Origin: an uncultured Collinsella sp. | GTDB taxonomy: Bacteria; Actinomycetota; Coriobacteriia; Coriobacteriales; Coriobacteriaceae | Assembly: GCA_902475785.1 (NCBI GenBank) | Contig: CABSAN010000017.1 | Location: 1 to 37,492, forward strand | Direction: 5' to 3' | Length of the DNA stretch: 37,492 nt | Shown here: piece after piece, positions 13,139-21,849 of the stretch | Numbering within the stretch: the first letter of the stretch is position 1 | Layout of the letters: every line of letters begins with the position of its first letter | Translations under genes and position numbers: made by a program | The notes under the pieces: generated by a model | Seen by the model: only the letters and a program-made list of their open reading frames with translations | What the model was told of the DNA's origin: nothing | The model's database searches: none

Positions 13139-15820
13139 CTAGTCCTCGAGCAGGTCCTCGATAAAGCCGACGCGGTAGTTTTTGAAGATGACCTCGCCGC
13201 CGTCTTGCGTGGCGTCCAGATCGACATCGCCCATGATGCCAAAGTCGTGGTCGCCATCCTCGTCGGCAAAAATCTGGTGCACGTGCCACACGTGATCGGT
13301 CTTCTCGTCGCTTTCGTCGATGGAAAACATCGCGGCGCTGCGGGCGTCTCCGTCGGTGAGGATTTCCTCGTGCTGCTCATGGTAGGCATCGAGCGCCTTT
13401 TGCCAGCGGACCTCGCTCATGCCCCAGTCCTCGTCGAGCTCGCCCAGGTCGCGCACGTGTCCGCGGGCGGCAAGGGTTACGCGGCGGAAGAGCGCGTTGC
13501 GCACCAACAGTGTGCAGCCGCGACGGTCCGCAACGACCTCGTCGATGCCCTGCGGCGGTGCGGCGTCGAGTGCAGCGGGGTTGCCGGCGTTCTCCCACTC
13601 GTCCACCAGGCTCGAGTCGACCGAGCGCACCACAAAGCCGAGCCACGAAATGATGTCACGCAAGCGCTCATCGCGCTTCTCGATGGGTACGGTGCGGTCG
13701 AGCGAACGGTAGGCCTCGGCTAGGTAGCGCAGCAGAATGCCCTCGGAGCGGGCGATGCCGAGCTTTTGGATATAGCCCTTAAAGTCGCTCGCGCTCTCCA
13801 ACATGTCGCGCAGGACGCTCTTGGGCGAGAGCTGATAGTCGTTGGCCCAGGGTACTTCCTGGCAGTACTTGTCAAAAGCGGCATCGAGCAAATCCTCGAG
13901 CGGCTTTTCGTAGGTGACATCCTGGATGCGCTCCAGGCGTTCCTCATATTCGACGCCGTCAGCCTTCATTTCGGCCATCGCGCGGTCGCGCGCGGCGCGC
14001 TCCTGTGCACGCAGCACCTGCTTGGGGTCCTCGAGCGTAGCCTCGACCATCGAGATTAGATCCATGGTATAGGTCTCACTCTCGGGGTCGAGCAGCTCCA
14101 GGGCGGCAAGCAAAAACGGCGAGAGCGGCTGATCGAGCGCAAAGTCCTCGGGCAGGTCGACCGTCAGCGCGTAGTCGATGTCCGGCGCGGCGTCAGCCGG
14201 AGCGTCAGGCGCGGGCGGCACCTCGGTGCGCACGACGACGCCGGAGTCGATGAGCGTGGCGAAGATCTCGTCGGCACGAACCTCGAGCTTTGCCTTTTCC
14301 TCGGGCGTTTGCAGGCTTGTCTCGATGAGGTCGTGTACGCGGGTGCGGGCATCGCCGCCCTGCTCGACCACGCTAATCACCATGGAGTGTGTGATGCGAA
14401 GGCGCGGCTTGAGTGTTTCGGGCTGCGTCTCGATCAGGCGCTCAAAGGTCTGCTTGTTCCATGTGACAAAGCCCTCGGGGGCCTTTTTCTTTTTAATTTT
14501 ACGGAGCTTCTTGGGGTCGTCGCCCGCCTTGGCCATGAGCTTTGCGTTCTCGATCTCGTGCTCCGGGGCCTCGGCGATCACCATGCCCTCGGTGTCAAAG
14601 CCCGAACGCCCGGCGCGACCAGCGATCTGATGGAACTCGCGGGCGCGCAGGCGACGCATCTTGTAGCCATCGAACTTGGTGAGCGCGGTGAGCACCACGG
14701 TGTGGATGGGTACGTTGATGCCGACGCCGAGTGTGTCGGTGCCGCAAATGACGGGCAGTAGGCCCTGCTGCGCCAGGCGCTCGACCAGGAGGCGATAGCG
14801 CGGCAGCATACCGGCGTGGTGCACACCGACGCCACATCCGAGCAGACGTTTGAGGATCTTGCCAAAAGCCGTGGAGAAGCTCGTGCCTTTGGCGGCTTCC
14901 TTAATAGCCTCGCGCTGCTCCTTGCTGGCAATGCCAAAGTTGGCGAGGGATTGCGCCGTCGCAAGGGCGGCGTCCTGGCTAAAGTGCACGATATAGAGCG
15001 GGGCCTCTCCACGGCGCATGGCGAGCTCGACCGTGCCCTCGAGCGAGGTCGTCACGTAGTCGTAGCTCAGCGGCACGGGGCGCGGGGCATCGACGACCAA
15101 GTCGCAGGTAGCACCGGTGTGTTCCTCGAGTGAGGCGGCGATGGCAGTGACATCGCCGAGCGTGGCGCTCATGAGCATGAATTGCGTGTGGGGCAGGGTG
15201 AGCAGCGGCACCTGCCATGCCCAACCGCGATCGGGGTCGGCAAAGTAATGGAACTCGTCCATGGCAACGCAGCCCACGTCGGCGTCCTCGCCCTCGCGCA
15301 GTGCATCGTTGGCAAGGATTTCGGCTGTGCAGCAGATGACGGGCGCCTTGGTATTGATATGCGTGTCGCCGGTGATCATGCCGACGTTATCGCGGCCGAG
15401 CACCTGCACCAGGTCGAAGAACTTTTCGCTGACCAGAGCCTTGATAGGAGCCGTGTAGTAGCAGCGCTTGCCCTGTGCCATGCCCATAAAGAGCATGCCC
15501 AGCGCGACAAGCGACTTGCCCGATCCGGTCGGTGTTCCCAAAATGACATGGTCACCGGCGGCTAGATCCATGAGGGCCTCTTCCTGGTGGTCCCACAGCT
15601 CAATACCGCGATTGCTCGTCCATTCAAAGAAGCGTTCGAAGGCCTGGTCGGGCGTGAGCCATGGTTCGGGCTCGCTGCCATCCTCGGGCTCCCACCAGGT
15701 GGGGGAGAGTGCGCCGAGCGAGCCGAATTCGGCTTCGGTTCCCGTGCCGCCCGAGAATGAGCTGGCGGCGCCGGCGCCGGAAACGGTGCTGGCGGAAGTA
15801 TCTGTCGTGGTCTGTGCCAT
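13139..15820 (-). CDS. Ski2-like DEAD/DEAH-box helicase with DUF3516-type C-terminus
   Basis: This 893-residue superfamily 2 helicase has Walker A GTPTGSGKS (95-103), TAPIKALVSEK (motif Ia), DEFH (188-191), SATLGD (218), VHHAGMLPRYR, GTDTLGVGINVP and QIAGRAGRSG. The pattern is that of the Ski2/Mtr4/HelY group, which acts on RNA, and the C-terminal half matches the actinobacterial DUF3516 type. An RNA-unwinding or decay role is likely; the partner is unknown. The frame runs on to 15991, but that N-terminus (HKSHVLAISQKVYSL) is repeat-element sequence; ATG 15820 with GAGAG upstream is preferred. The first 50 residues are Ser/Thr/Gly-rich and disordered. Confidence 0.9.
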   Translation of the reverse strand: MAQTTTDTSASTVSGAGAASSFSGGTGTEAEFGSLGALSPTWWEPEDGSEPEPWLTPDQAFERFFEWTSNRGIELWDHQEEALMDLAAGDHVILGTPTGSGKSLVALGMLFMGMAQGKRCYYTAPIKALVSEKFFDLVQVLGRDNVGMITGDTHINTKAPVICCTAEILANDALREGEDADVGCVAMDEFHYFADPDRGWAWQVPLLTLPHTQFMLMSATLGDVTAIAASLEEHTGATCDLVVDAPRPVPLSYDYVTTSLEGTVELAMRRGEAPLYIVHFSQDAALATAQSLANFGIASKEQREAIKEAAKGTSFSTAFGKILKRLLGCGVGVHHAGMLPRYRLLVERLAQQGLLPVICGTDTLGVGINVPIHTVVLTALTKFDGYKMRRLRAREFHQIAGRAGRSGFDTEGMVIAEAPEHEIENAKLMAKAGDDPKKLRKIKKKKAPEGFVTWNKQTFERLIETQPETLKPRLRITHSMVISVVEQGGDARTRVHDLIETSLQTPEEKAKLEVRADEIFATLIDSGVVVRTEVPPAPDAPADAAPDIDYALTVDLPEDFALDQPLSPFLLAALELLDPESETYTMDLISMVEATLEDPKQVLRAQERAARDRAMAEMKADGVEYEERLERIQDVTYEKPLEDLLDAAFDKYCQEVPWANDYQLSPKSVLRDMLESASDFKGYIQKLGIARSEGILLRYLAEAYRSLDRTVPIEKRDERLRDIISWLGFVVRSVDSSLVDEWENAGNPAALDAAPPQGIDEVVADRRGCTLLVRNALFRRVTLAARGHVRDLGELDEDWGMSEVRWQKALDAYHEQHEEILTDGDARSAAMFSIDESDEKTDHVWHVHQIFADEDGDHDFGIMGDVDLDATQDGGEVIFKNYRVGFIEDLLED

Positions 15821-15941
15821 GTGGTTGCTTTCTCTCGCGTTTGTCCGCCAACTATTATGGCGTAGCGGCGGCGCGGGGTGCCAGCGCGCGAGAAAATGCA
15901 GGAAATGGGCGTTCTGTCCGGCTGTTTGGTACAGTTGCCAG

Positions 15942-16064
15942 CTAAGTGAGTAGACTTTTTGCGATATCGCGAGCACATGGCTTTTGTGCAAGGGATCTAC
16001 CTGCGGTTTTAGTTTTCGTTATTCGGGTTGTGCGTGGCCATTGCGAAAAAGTCTACTCACTTAG
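15942..16064. repeat. Dispersed ~120-bp inverted-repeat element, copy C
   Basis: The 18-bp ends CTAAGTGAGTAGACTTTT / AAAAGTCTACTCACTTAG are complete and the core GATCTACCTGCGGTTTTAG is kept; the rest has drifted from copies A and B. It sits between trmB and the helicase, both on the minus strand, so it falls within or before the helicase promoter region. The 309-bp gap 15821-16129 holds nothing else convincing. Confidence 0.9.
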
Positions 16065-16129
16065 GCTCGAGGGTCGTTCGTTGGCGCCTATTCGCGCTTG
16101 TTTGCCGACGTCGCGACCATCAGAAGCCC

Positions 16130-16969
16130 CTAGGACTCCTGCGGTAGGCGCTTCTTGCCCTTGCGGGCGCGGTTCTTAAAGTTCTCGACGGCTTCTTCCA
16201 TGCCCAGGGGTACATAGGTGAGCTCATCGAGGTTATCGGGCAGGTAGCAGGCAAGGCTTTGCTCCTGCGCTCGGCCTGCTACGAGTTGCTCTTCGGTAGG
16301 CTTCTCGCCGGGTGTGGCGCAAATGCCATAGACGGCGGCGCCCATCTCGCGCGTGCGGCACTCATACTCGGTCTCGGGATGCTCGGGATGGTCGCGGCGA
16401 ACGTCGTCACTTATCCAAAGTGTGTCGTAGCCTGCCGCGGCAAACTGCCCCAGGGCGTAGTCGCGCAATGGCTTGCTGTCGGTTCGCAGTGTGACGGTGG
16501 CGCCGGCTGCAAAGAGCGGGCGGTAGAGCATCAAATGCTCGACATGGACGAGTCGTTTTTTGGCGTACTTGGCCTTGGGCTGCGGCGTGGGAAAGTTGAT
16601 GGTGATGGCATCGAGCTCGCCTGCGGCAAACAGCTGCGGCAGCGATGCAGCGCCTCGGGGCAGCACAAGCGCATTGGGCAGCTCCTGCTCGCAGATCTTC
16701 TGCGCGGTATAGGCGATGCAGATGGGCTCCTGGTCCATACCGATAAAGAGAGTGTTTGGCTCGCGGGCTGCGCGCTCTACAAGGTACGTTCCCTTGCCAC
16801 AGCCAAGATCCAGGTGAAGGTGCTCGAAGGGCTTGTTGCCTGCGGGCGCACAGGCCTTGCGCCAATCTCCGACATAGGCCTCGGGGTTCGTCTCAATCGC
16901 ATCGGCGTAGCGCTCCAGGCGCTCTTCCAGCACAAAGTTCTTAGGCGTGCGAACGTGGACGGCTCCCAT
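16130..16969 (-). CDS. trmB: tRNA (guanine-N7-)-methyltransferase
   Basis: This 279-residue SAM-dependent enzyme makes m7G46 in the variable loop of tRNA. SAM motif I is LDLGCGKGTYLVERA (53-67), FIGMDQEPICI is the acidic loop, DAITINFPTPQPKAKYAKKR is the TrmB catalytic signature (usually FPDPWPKKRH, here FPTPQPK), and HVEHLMLYRPLFAAGATVTLRTD follows. The change of the usual DPW to TPQ is a notable divergence but keeps the pattern. The C-terminal ~70 residues, ending in RARKGKKRLPQ, are a lineage extension. AAGGAG lies 6 bp before ATG 16969. Confidence 0.9.
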   Translation of the reverse strand: MGAVHVRTPKNFVLEERLERYADAIETNPEAYVGDWRKACAPAGNKPFEHLHLDLGCGKGTYLVERAAREPNTLFIGMDQEPICIAYTAQKICEQELPNALVLPRGAASLPQLFAAGELDAITINFPTPQPKAKYAKKRLVHVEHLMLYRPLFAAGATVTLRTDSKPLRDYALGQFAAAGYDTLWISDDVRRDHPEHPETEYECRTREMGAAVYGICATPGEKPTEEQLVAGRAQEQSLACYLPDNLDELTYVPLGMEEAVENFKNRARKGKKRLPQES

Positions 16970-17087
16970 GAGGCTCCTTGGTCATAAGTATGGAACGCAT
17001 AGCTGCGCGTTCCGTCAATGGGTTGAAAAAGGGTGGGCATAGCTTGCCCGAAAGACGCGATGCGGCTCGGTGGCGAGTCATCGATGC

Positions 17088-17960
17088 TTACAGACGCTTG
17101 AGGATCACATAGCGATTGAGCTCGCCGCTGCGACCGTCGGCATGGAAGCGCTCAAGCTCGCGCACGGGGACCTCGCCGCTCTTGTAGAACGTACGGACGC
17201 CACGCACCAGATCGGTGATCTGCTGATCGTCAAAGTGATGGCAATAGCGGTAGGCGTGGCGGTCGTTTTGCCAGCCAATGAGGTGGTCGCCGGCTTCAAA
17301 CTGCGCGGAATCGTAACCCTCAAACGGCGGGGTGAGCTCGGCGCGGGCTTCGGCACGAACGGCCTTGCGCGCCATGCGCTCGTCGTTCATAAACTCCCAA
17401 AAGCTGATTGCGATGATGCCGCCCGGGCGCGTCTGCCGCACCAGGGCGTCGAGCACGCGTACACGGTACTCGCACGACGGTACGTGGTGCATAAAGCCAA
17501 AACAGACCGAGATGTCGGCGAGCGGGGCGTCGAAAAGCACGTCGGGTGTCTCGGCGGGGTTGAGCTTCATGAGGGCGTCGAGCACATCGAGTTCCTGGAA
17601 GCGCAGGTTGGGAATGCGCAGGGCGTGGCCATGTGCATCGATGGCCAGATCTTGGCACGAGTCGACACCATAGAACTCAAACGGGCAACTGGCATCTGCC
17701 GAGGGGTTTGCGCCGTTGACGCCCTTGGCGGCGAGTGCGCCGCCGGCGGCAAAGTTCTCGAATCGCATATTGCCGCAGGCAAGATCGAAGACGCGGACGG
17801 GATGCTCGATCGTGGCGACGTCGAGCTGCCCGAGCGCGATGTCCATGGTGCGCACCCAGCCGGGCCATGGGGCCTGGCGCGTATCGGAAAAGGAGGCGGA
17901 GTGCTCGCGATAGAACGTATTGTTGAGCTGGATGAGCGATGAGGCGAAATCGCGGTTCAC
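17088..17960 (-). CDS. SAM-dependent methyltransferase, Trm9/ALKBH8-like
   Basis: This is a 290-residue class I methyltransferase. Residues 16-35 read FYREHSASFSDTRQAPWPGW, very like the Trm9/ALKBH8 start (YN..A..FS.TR..PWP). SAM motif I is VFDLACGNMRF (57-67), FYGVDSCQDL is motif II, and ISVCFGFMHHVPS and TRPGGIIAISFWEF follow. Trm9 methylates carboxymethyl-uridine at tRNA position 34; the presence of elp3 2 kb away supports a related job here (inference). The frame extends to 18095, but GTG 17960 is preferred for its GGAGGGAG site and because the conserved domain starts there. Other small-molecule methyltransferases share parts of the motif, so the substrate remains open. Confidence 0.82.
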   Translation of the reverse strand: MNRDFASSLIQLNNTFYREHSASFSDTRQAPWPGWVRTMDIALGQLDVATIEHPVRVFDLACGNMRFENFAAGGALAAKGVNGANPSADASCPFEFYGVDSCQDLAIDAHGHALRIPNLRFQELDVLDALMKLNPAETPDVLFDAPLADISVCFGFMHHVPSCEYRVRVLDALVRQTRPGGIIAISFWEFMNDERMARKAVRAEARAELTPPFEGYDSAQFEAGDHLIGWQNDRHAYRYCHHFDDQQITDLVRGVRTFYKSGEVPVRELERFHADGRSGELNRYVILKRL

Positions 17961-18227
17961 GGCGCGGGACTCCCTCCGTTGGCGGTGCGGAATAAACAGT
18001 ACGACCATACTACCGTTAACGCCGCAACGGGGACAACCGAGCTGCGGGTCATTGCTCTGTTTGGACACATTTCCGCAGCTCATATGTGCCCGCAACCGCC
18101 GGTTGTCAAAAATCTCACTAGAATAGGTGGCATGCTTTTGGCGGTGGCGGATAGATTTTTAACTGTGCAAGGCGCCTTAAGAACAAAAACGGTCCGGCGG
18201 CACGGCTGGCATCACATAGGAGGAACC

Positions 18228-18944
18228 ATGAATGTAGAAACTGCGCAGCGGCTCGCCGACCTTCGCCGCAGCAAAGGCTTTAGCCAAGAAGGGCTGGCGC
18301 GAAAGCTGGGGCTGTCGCGCCAGGCGGTCAGTAAATGGGAGCGCGCGGAGAGCTCGCCCGATACCGAGAACCTGATCTCGCTCGCCAAACTTTATGGCGT
18401 GAGCCTGGACGAGCTGCTCAATCCGAGCGATGAGATCGAGGACGATATCGAGTTTGAGAACGAGGACCGCGCCCGCCAGCGCGAGGCCGAGGCGGCAGAG
18501 CGCGCACGCACCCATGAGGCGGCGGCACGAGCTACCGAGGCGGCAACACAGGCGAGTGACGCCGCCGCCAAGGCGGCGCAGGCGGCAAGCTGGAGTGCAC
18601 AGGCCGCCAATGCCGCTACGGCGCAGGCGACGAGTGGCACCGCGATTGGCTCGACTCCGGTGAAGGGCCCGTTCCAGTCGTTCCCGTATTGGGCCGTGTG
18701 CTGGCTACTGTTCTTTTTGCTGATGTTCCCGTTTGGTGCCGGCCCCTTTGCCGCGCTGATCTTCTTTACGATTCCCATCTATCACTGGGTGGCGCGTGCG
18801 CTCGATGGTGATTGGGCGCGCGGGGATATTCAGGTTGGTCCGGCACCGGTGACAGCTAGGGCTCAGAATGTTTCCGCTACGGTTGATACTGGCGTGGCTA
18901 CCGCGACTACCGCTGACCCGATCGCCAAAGAGGGTGATGAATGA
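18228..18944 (+). CDS. XRE-family regulator with C-terminal membrane segments
   Basis: This is a 238-residue protein. Residues 4-60 are an XRE helix-turn-helix (LADLRRSKGFSQEGLARKLG, SRQAVSKWERAESSPDTENL, LYGVSLDELL). Residues about 75-150 are a charged, then Ala-rich, coiled or flexible linker. Residues about 160-205 hold two hydrophobic helices (YWAVCWLLFFLLMFPFGAG, AALIFFTIPIYHWVA), so the regulator is membrane-anchored. The ATG follows TAGGAGG. Its last codons overlap the start of the DUF4097 gene by 4 nt (ATGA), showing translational coupling. Such XRE-DUF4097 pairs are thought to sense envelope state (family knowledge, loose). The region 17961-18227 upstream is a divergent promoter region with no strong consensus seen. 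Confidence 0.9.
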   Translation: MNVETAQRLADLRRSKGFSQEGLARKLGLSRQAVSKWERAESSPDTENLISLAKLYGVSLDELLNPSDEIEDDIEFENEDRARQREAEAAERARTHEAAARATEAATQASDAAAKAAQAASWSAQAANAATAQATSGTAIGSTPVKGPFQSFPYWAVCWLLFFLLMFPFGAGPFAALIFFTIPIYHWVARALDGDWARGDIQVGPAPVTARAQNVSATVDTGVATATTADPIAKEGDE

Positions 18945-19843
18945 TGAAGCTTTCGCATGAATCCAAGGTACGCTTGGGCGTTGGCATCGGAGCGTTTGTA
19001 CTGATTATCGGGCTTGTTTTTGGCGTTTCGCGGACTTTGATTCATTTTGATGGCCCGTGGGATCTCGACGATGTTATACCCGGCTTGTCCGGTATGGACG
19101 ATGTGGTTGATGACGACGATTTTATGAACGATGGCGGTAAATATTCCGCTCGGCCTCAGCAGCTTTCGTGTACGACCTTTGATGCTGATGAGTTTCGCTA
19201 CCTCGATTTCGATATCGATGCGGCTACGGTGGACGTCAAGGTTGTTGATGGCAACAAGGCTCGCGTTATCGAGCGGGGACGCGTTGCCAATGGTATGGAT
19301 GCCTCCAAGGCCGCGACGCAGAACATCGCATCCGTCGAGGACTCGACGCTCAAGGTTTCTCAGTTTGGAAGTGATGACGGTAAGGCAATTGACCGCTCGG
19401 TTACGGTTGAGCTGCCGCGCCGTGTTGCCGAACATCTGAGGGGAGTCAACGCGCACGTGGGCTCGGGTGATCTGCAGATTGCCGGTGTCACCTGTGATGG
19501 TTTCGACCTTTTCCTGGGTGCGGGAGATGTAGAGTTTGCGGGCAGCGTGACTGATGCGCTTAGTGCAGAGGTCGGGTCGGGCGATGTAACGTTCGAGCTC
19601 TACCAGGCCCCCGCGAAGTCGATGGACGTGAGTGTGGGCTCGGGCGATGTGGAGATGACGGTCCCGAACTCTACGGGCTTTAAGGCGAGCCTCACCTTGG
19701 GCAGCGGCGACTTCGAGAGCGATTTCCTTCCGCTTGACTACGACGGCGAGACCATTTTGAATCTTGAATTCGATAATGGCGATAAGTCCGCCACGTATCG
19801 TTTTGAGGTTGGTTCGGGCGACATGTCATTTGATTCAGAGTGA
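18941..19843 (+). CDS. DUF4097-family membrane-anchored beta-repeat protein
   Basis: This is a 300-residue protein with one N-terminal membrane helix (about 12-32, VGIGAFVLIIGLVFGVSRTL), an acidic linker (DDVVDDDDF) and an outside domain. The C-terminal half repeats V/L-G-S/A-G-D six times (VGSGDLQI, LGAGDVEF, VGSGDVTF, VGSGDVEM, LGSGDFES, VGSGDMSF), mostly 20-22 residues apart, the mark of a DUF4097/DUF4098 beta-helix-like fold. Its function is unknown; it is coupled by a 4-nt overlap to the XRE membrane regulator, so the two probably form a sensor-regulator pair. A terminator follows. Confidence 0.88.
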   Translation: MMKLSHESKVRLGVGIGAFVLIIGLVFGVSRTLIHFDGPWDLDDVIPGLSGMDDVVDDDDFMNDGGKYSARPQQLSCTTFDADEFRYLDFDIDAATVDVKVVDGNKARVIERGRVANGMDASKAATQNIASVEDSTLKVSQFGSDDGKAIDRSVTVELPRRVAEHLRGVNAHVGSGDLQIAGVTCDGFDLFLGAGDVEFAGSVTDALSAEVGSGDVTFELYQAPAKSMDVSVGSGDVEMTVPNSTGFKASLTLGSGDFESDFLPLDYDGETILNLEFDNGDKSATYRFEVGSGDMSFDSE

Positions 19844-19890
19844 CGGGCGGTTATCGAAGACTTATACACCATAGCTGCGCTGTTTGATGG

Positions 19891-19926
19891 AGGCGCCGGA
19901 GCCGTGACGGGCTCCGGCGCCTTTGC
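19891..19926 (+). terminator. Rho-independent terminator of the XRE-DUF4097 operon
   Basis: AGGCGCCGGAGCC / GGCTCCGGCGCCT is a perfect 13-bp stem with a 6-nt loop, then TTGCCTTT. It separates this operon from elp3, whose start is only 15 bp further on. Confidence 0.82.
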
Positions 19927-19941
19927 CTTTACAATGGGGTC

Positions 19942-21849
19942 ATGGAACAGATTATCTTGAACATACTCGAGGCTCTGCGTCGCGGCGAGACCGTGGACGA
20001 CAAAGCGCTCGTCAAACTGATACATGCCGAGGCGCGCCGTGAGGGTGCCGACAAACGCGATTTGGCCAAGCGCCGTCTGCTGCCGTTCTACCAGCGGGTA
20101 AAACGTGAGGAGCCGGCTCGTTGGGCTGGGTGGAATGTCGATGCCGAACTGGAACGTCAGCTGCTGCAAGTGCTGAGGATGAAGCCTCGTCGCACGGCTT
20201 CGGGCGTGGCGACCATTACCGTCATCACCAAGCCCTGGCCGTGCTCGGGCGATTGCCTGTTTTGCCCCAACGATCTGCGCATGCCTAAAAGCTATCTGCA
20301 TGCCGAGCCGGCGTGCGCCCGTGCGGAGCAAAACTGCTTTGACCCGTATCTGCAGGTGAGCGCTCGTCTGACCGCGCTTTCGCAGATGGGGCATGCGACC
20401 GACAAGATTGAGCTCATCGTGCTCGGTGGCACCTGGAGCGACTATCCGCAAGGGTATCAAACGTGGTTTATGTCGGAGCTTTTCCGTGCGCTCAATGACG
20501 ATGCCGTCGCCGGCGTGGCGGCAAACCCCATGTTGGCGCGTCCGGGCATCAGCCGTGCCGAGGCAGGGCGCCTGCTCGATGACGCTCCCGCCGATGCCCT
20601 GCCGCCGGTGGTAACAGAGCGCCGCGAGCGCTATCGGGCTGCCGGCATTGCGACCGACGAGGCCGAGCTTGCGAGCGGCGTTGCCGACGAGCAGGGGCGT
20701 GTGGATGCTGTCGTGGGTGGCTATAACCGCGCGGTGCGTCGTCTGTACGGTCCCGGTATGCCGTGGGGCCAGGTCGCCGAGTGGCAGACGGCCACGATGG
20801 AGGAGCTTGAACGTCAGCAGCGCATCAACGAGACGGCGAAGCATCGCGTGGTGGGCCTCGTTATCGAGACGCGTCCCGATGCCGTGACGCCACAGGCCCT
20901 CACGCTCATCCGCCGCCTGGGTTGCACCAAGATTCAGATGGGCATCCAGAGCCTCGACCAGCACCTGCTCGATATCAACGAGCGTCGCATTTCGGTGGCT
21001 CAGATCGAGCGGGCGTTTTCGCTTGCGCGCCTGTTCGGCTTTAAGATCCACGCGCATTTTATGCTCAACTTGCTGGGCGCCACGCCCGAGGGGGACAAGC
21101 GCGACTACGAACGCTTTATGACCGAGGGCGCTTTTATGCCCGATGAGGTCAAGGTCTACCCGTGCGCGCTCATCGAGGGCTCGCGTCTGGTGGGCTGCTA
21201 TGAGCGCGGCGAGTGGCGTCCCTATACCGAGGAGGAGCTGCTCGACGTGCTGGCCGATGACATCGTGGTGACGCCGTCCTTCTGCCGCATCAGCCGCATG
21301 ATTCGCGACTTTAGCTCCGACGACATCATGGTGGGCAACAAGAAGCCCAACCTGCGTCAGCTCGTCGAAAACCGCTTGGCGGCTCGTGGGGAAGGCGCGA
21401 CGGTGCGCGAGATCCGCTATCGCGAGATCAGCACGGCGGGTGCCGACTTGGATGAGCTGACCCTTGACGAGGAGGTGGCGTACGAGACGCCGGTGACGCA
21501 CGAGCGCTTTTTGCAGTGGGTGACGCCGCAGGGCAAGATCGCGGGCTTTTTGCGGTTGTCGCTGCCCGACCATTCGTTTGTTGCCGCGCATGCGGACGAG
21601 TTGCCGACGACGCCGGACGAGGCGATGATTCGCGAGGTACACGTGTATGGCATGGCGGCACGCGTGGGGGATCAAGGCCAGGCGGCGCAGCATCACGGGT
21701 TGGGGCGTTTGCTCGTAGAGCGTGCGTGCGAGATTGCCCGGGATGCGGGTTATGCACGTATCAACGTGATTAGCGCGATTGGCACACGCGAGTACTATCG
21801 CCATCTTGGATTTTATGACCATGGCCTTTATCTGCAAAAGGAGCTCTAG
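19942..21849 (+). CDS. elp3: Elp3-type tRNA uridine-34 carboxymethyl-modifying enzyme
   Basis: This 635-residue protein has two catalytic domains: radical SAM (about 90-400, cysteines in PCSGDCLFCPND at 101, 105 and 108; ELIVLGGTWSDYP; KIQMGIQSLD) and a C-terminal GNAT acetyltransferase (about 480-635; EVHVYGMAARVGDQGQAAQHHGLGRLLVERA, INVISAIGTREYYRHLGFYD). Elp3 uses acetyl-CoA and a 5'-deoxyadenosyl radical to put a carboxymethyl group on U34 of tRNA. In eukaryotes it works in Elongator; bacterial and archaeal forms act alone. The length and domain order are normal. The next gene starts directly after the stop codon. Only a short promoter space exists after the upstream terminator. Confidence 0.95.
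   Translation: MEQIILNILEALRRGETVDDKALVKLIHAEARREGADKRDLAKRRLLPFYQRVKREEPARWAGWNVDAELERQLLQVLRMKPRRTASGVATITVITKPWPCSGDCLFCPNDLRMPKSYLHAEPACARAEQNCFDPYLQVSARLTALSQMGHATDKIELIVLGGTWSDYPQGYQTWFMSELFRALNDDAVAGVAANPMLARPGISRAEAGRLLDDAPADALPPVVTERRERYRAAGIATDEAELASGVADEQGRVDAVVGGYNRAVRRLYGPGMPWGQVAEWQTATMEELERQQRINETAKHRVVGLVIETRPDAVTPQALTLIRRLGCTKIQMGIQSLDQHLLDINERRISVAQIERAFSLARLFGFKIHAHFMLNLLGATPEGDKRDYERFMTEGAFMPDEVKVYPCALIEGSRLVGCYERGEWRPYTEEELLDVLADDIVVTPSFCRISRMIRDFSSDDIMVGNKKPNLRQLVENRLAARGEGATVREIRYREISTAGADLDELTLDEEVAYETPVTHERFLQWVTPQGKIAGFLRLSLPDHSFVAAHADELPTTPDEAMIREVHVYGMAARVGDQGQAAQHHGLGRLLVERACEIARDAGYARINVISAIGTREYYRHLGFYDHGLYLQKEL

Noticed and set aside
12316..13389. Open frame opposite the end of the DUF2130 gene and across the terminator
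   Set aside because: Runs through a strong bidirectional terminator and overlaps two real genes; no motif.
18060..18125. TTGTCA/TAGAAT as a promoter before the XRE gene
   Set aside because: Spacing between the boxes is only 10 bp, too short for sigma-70.
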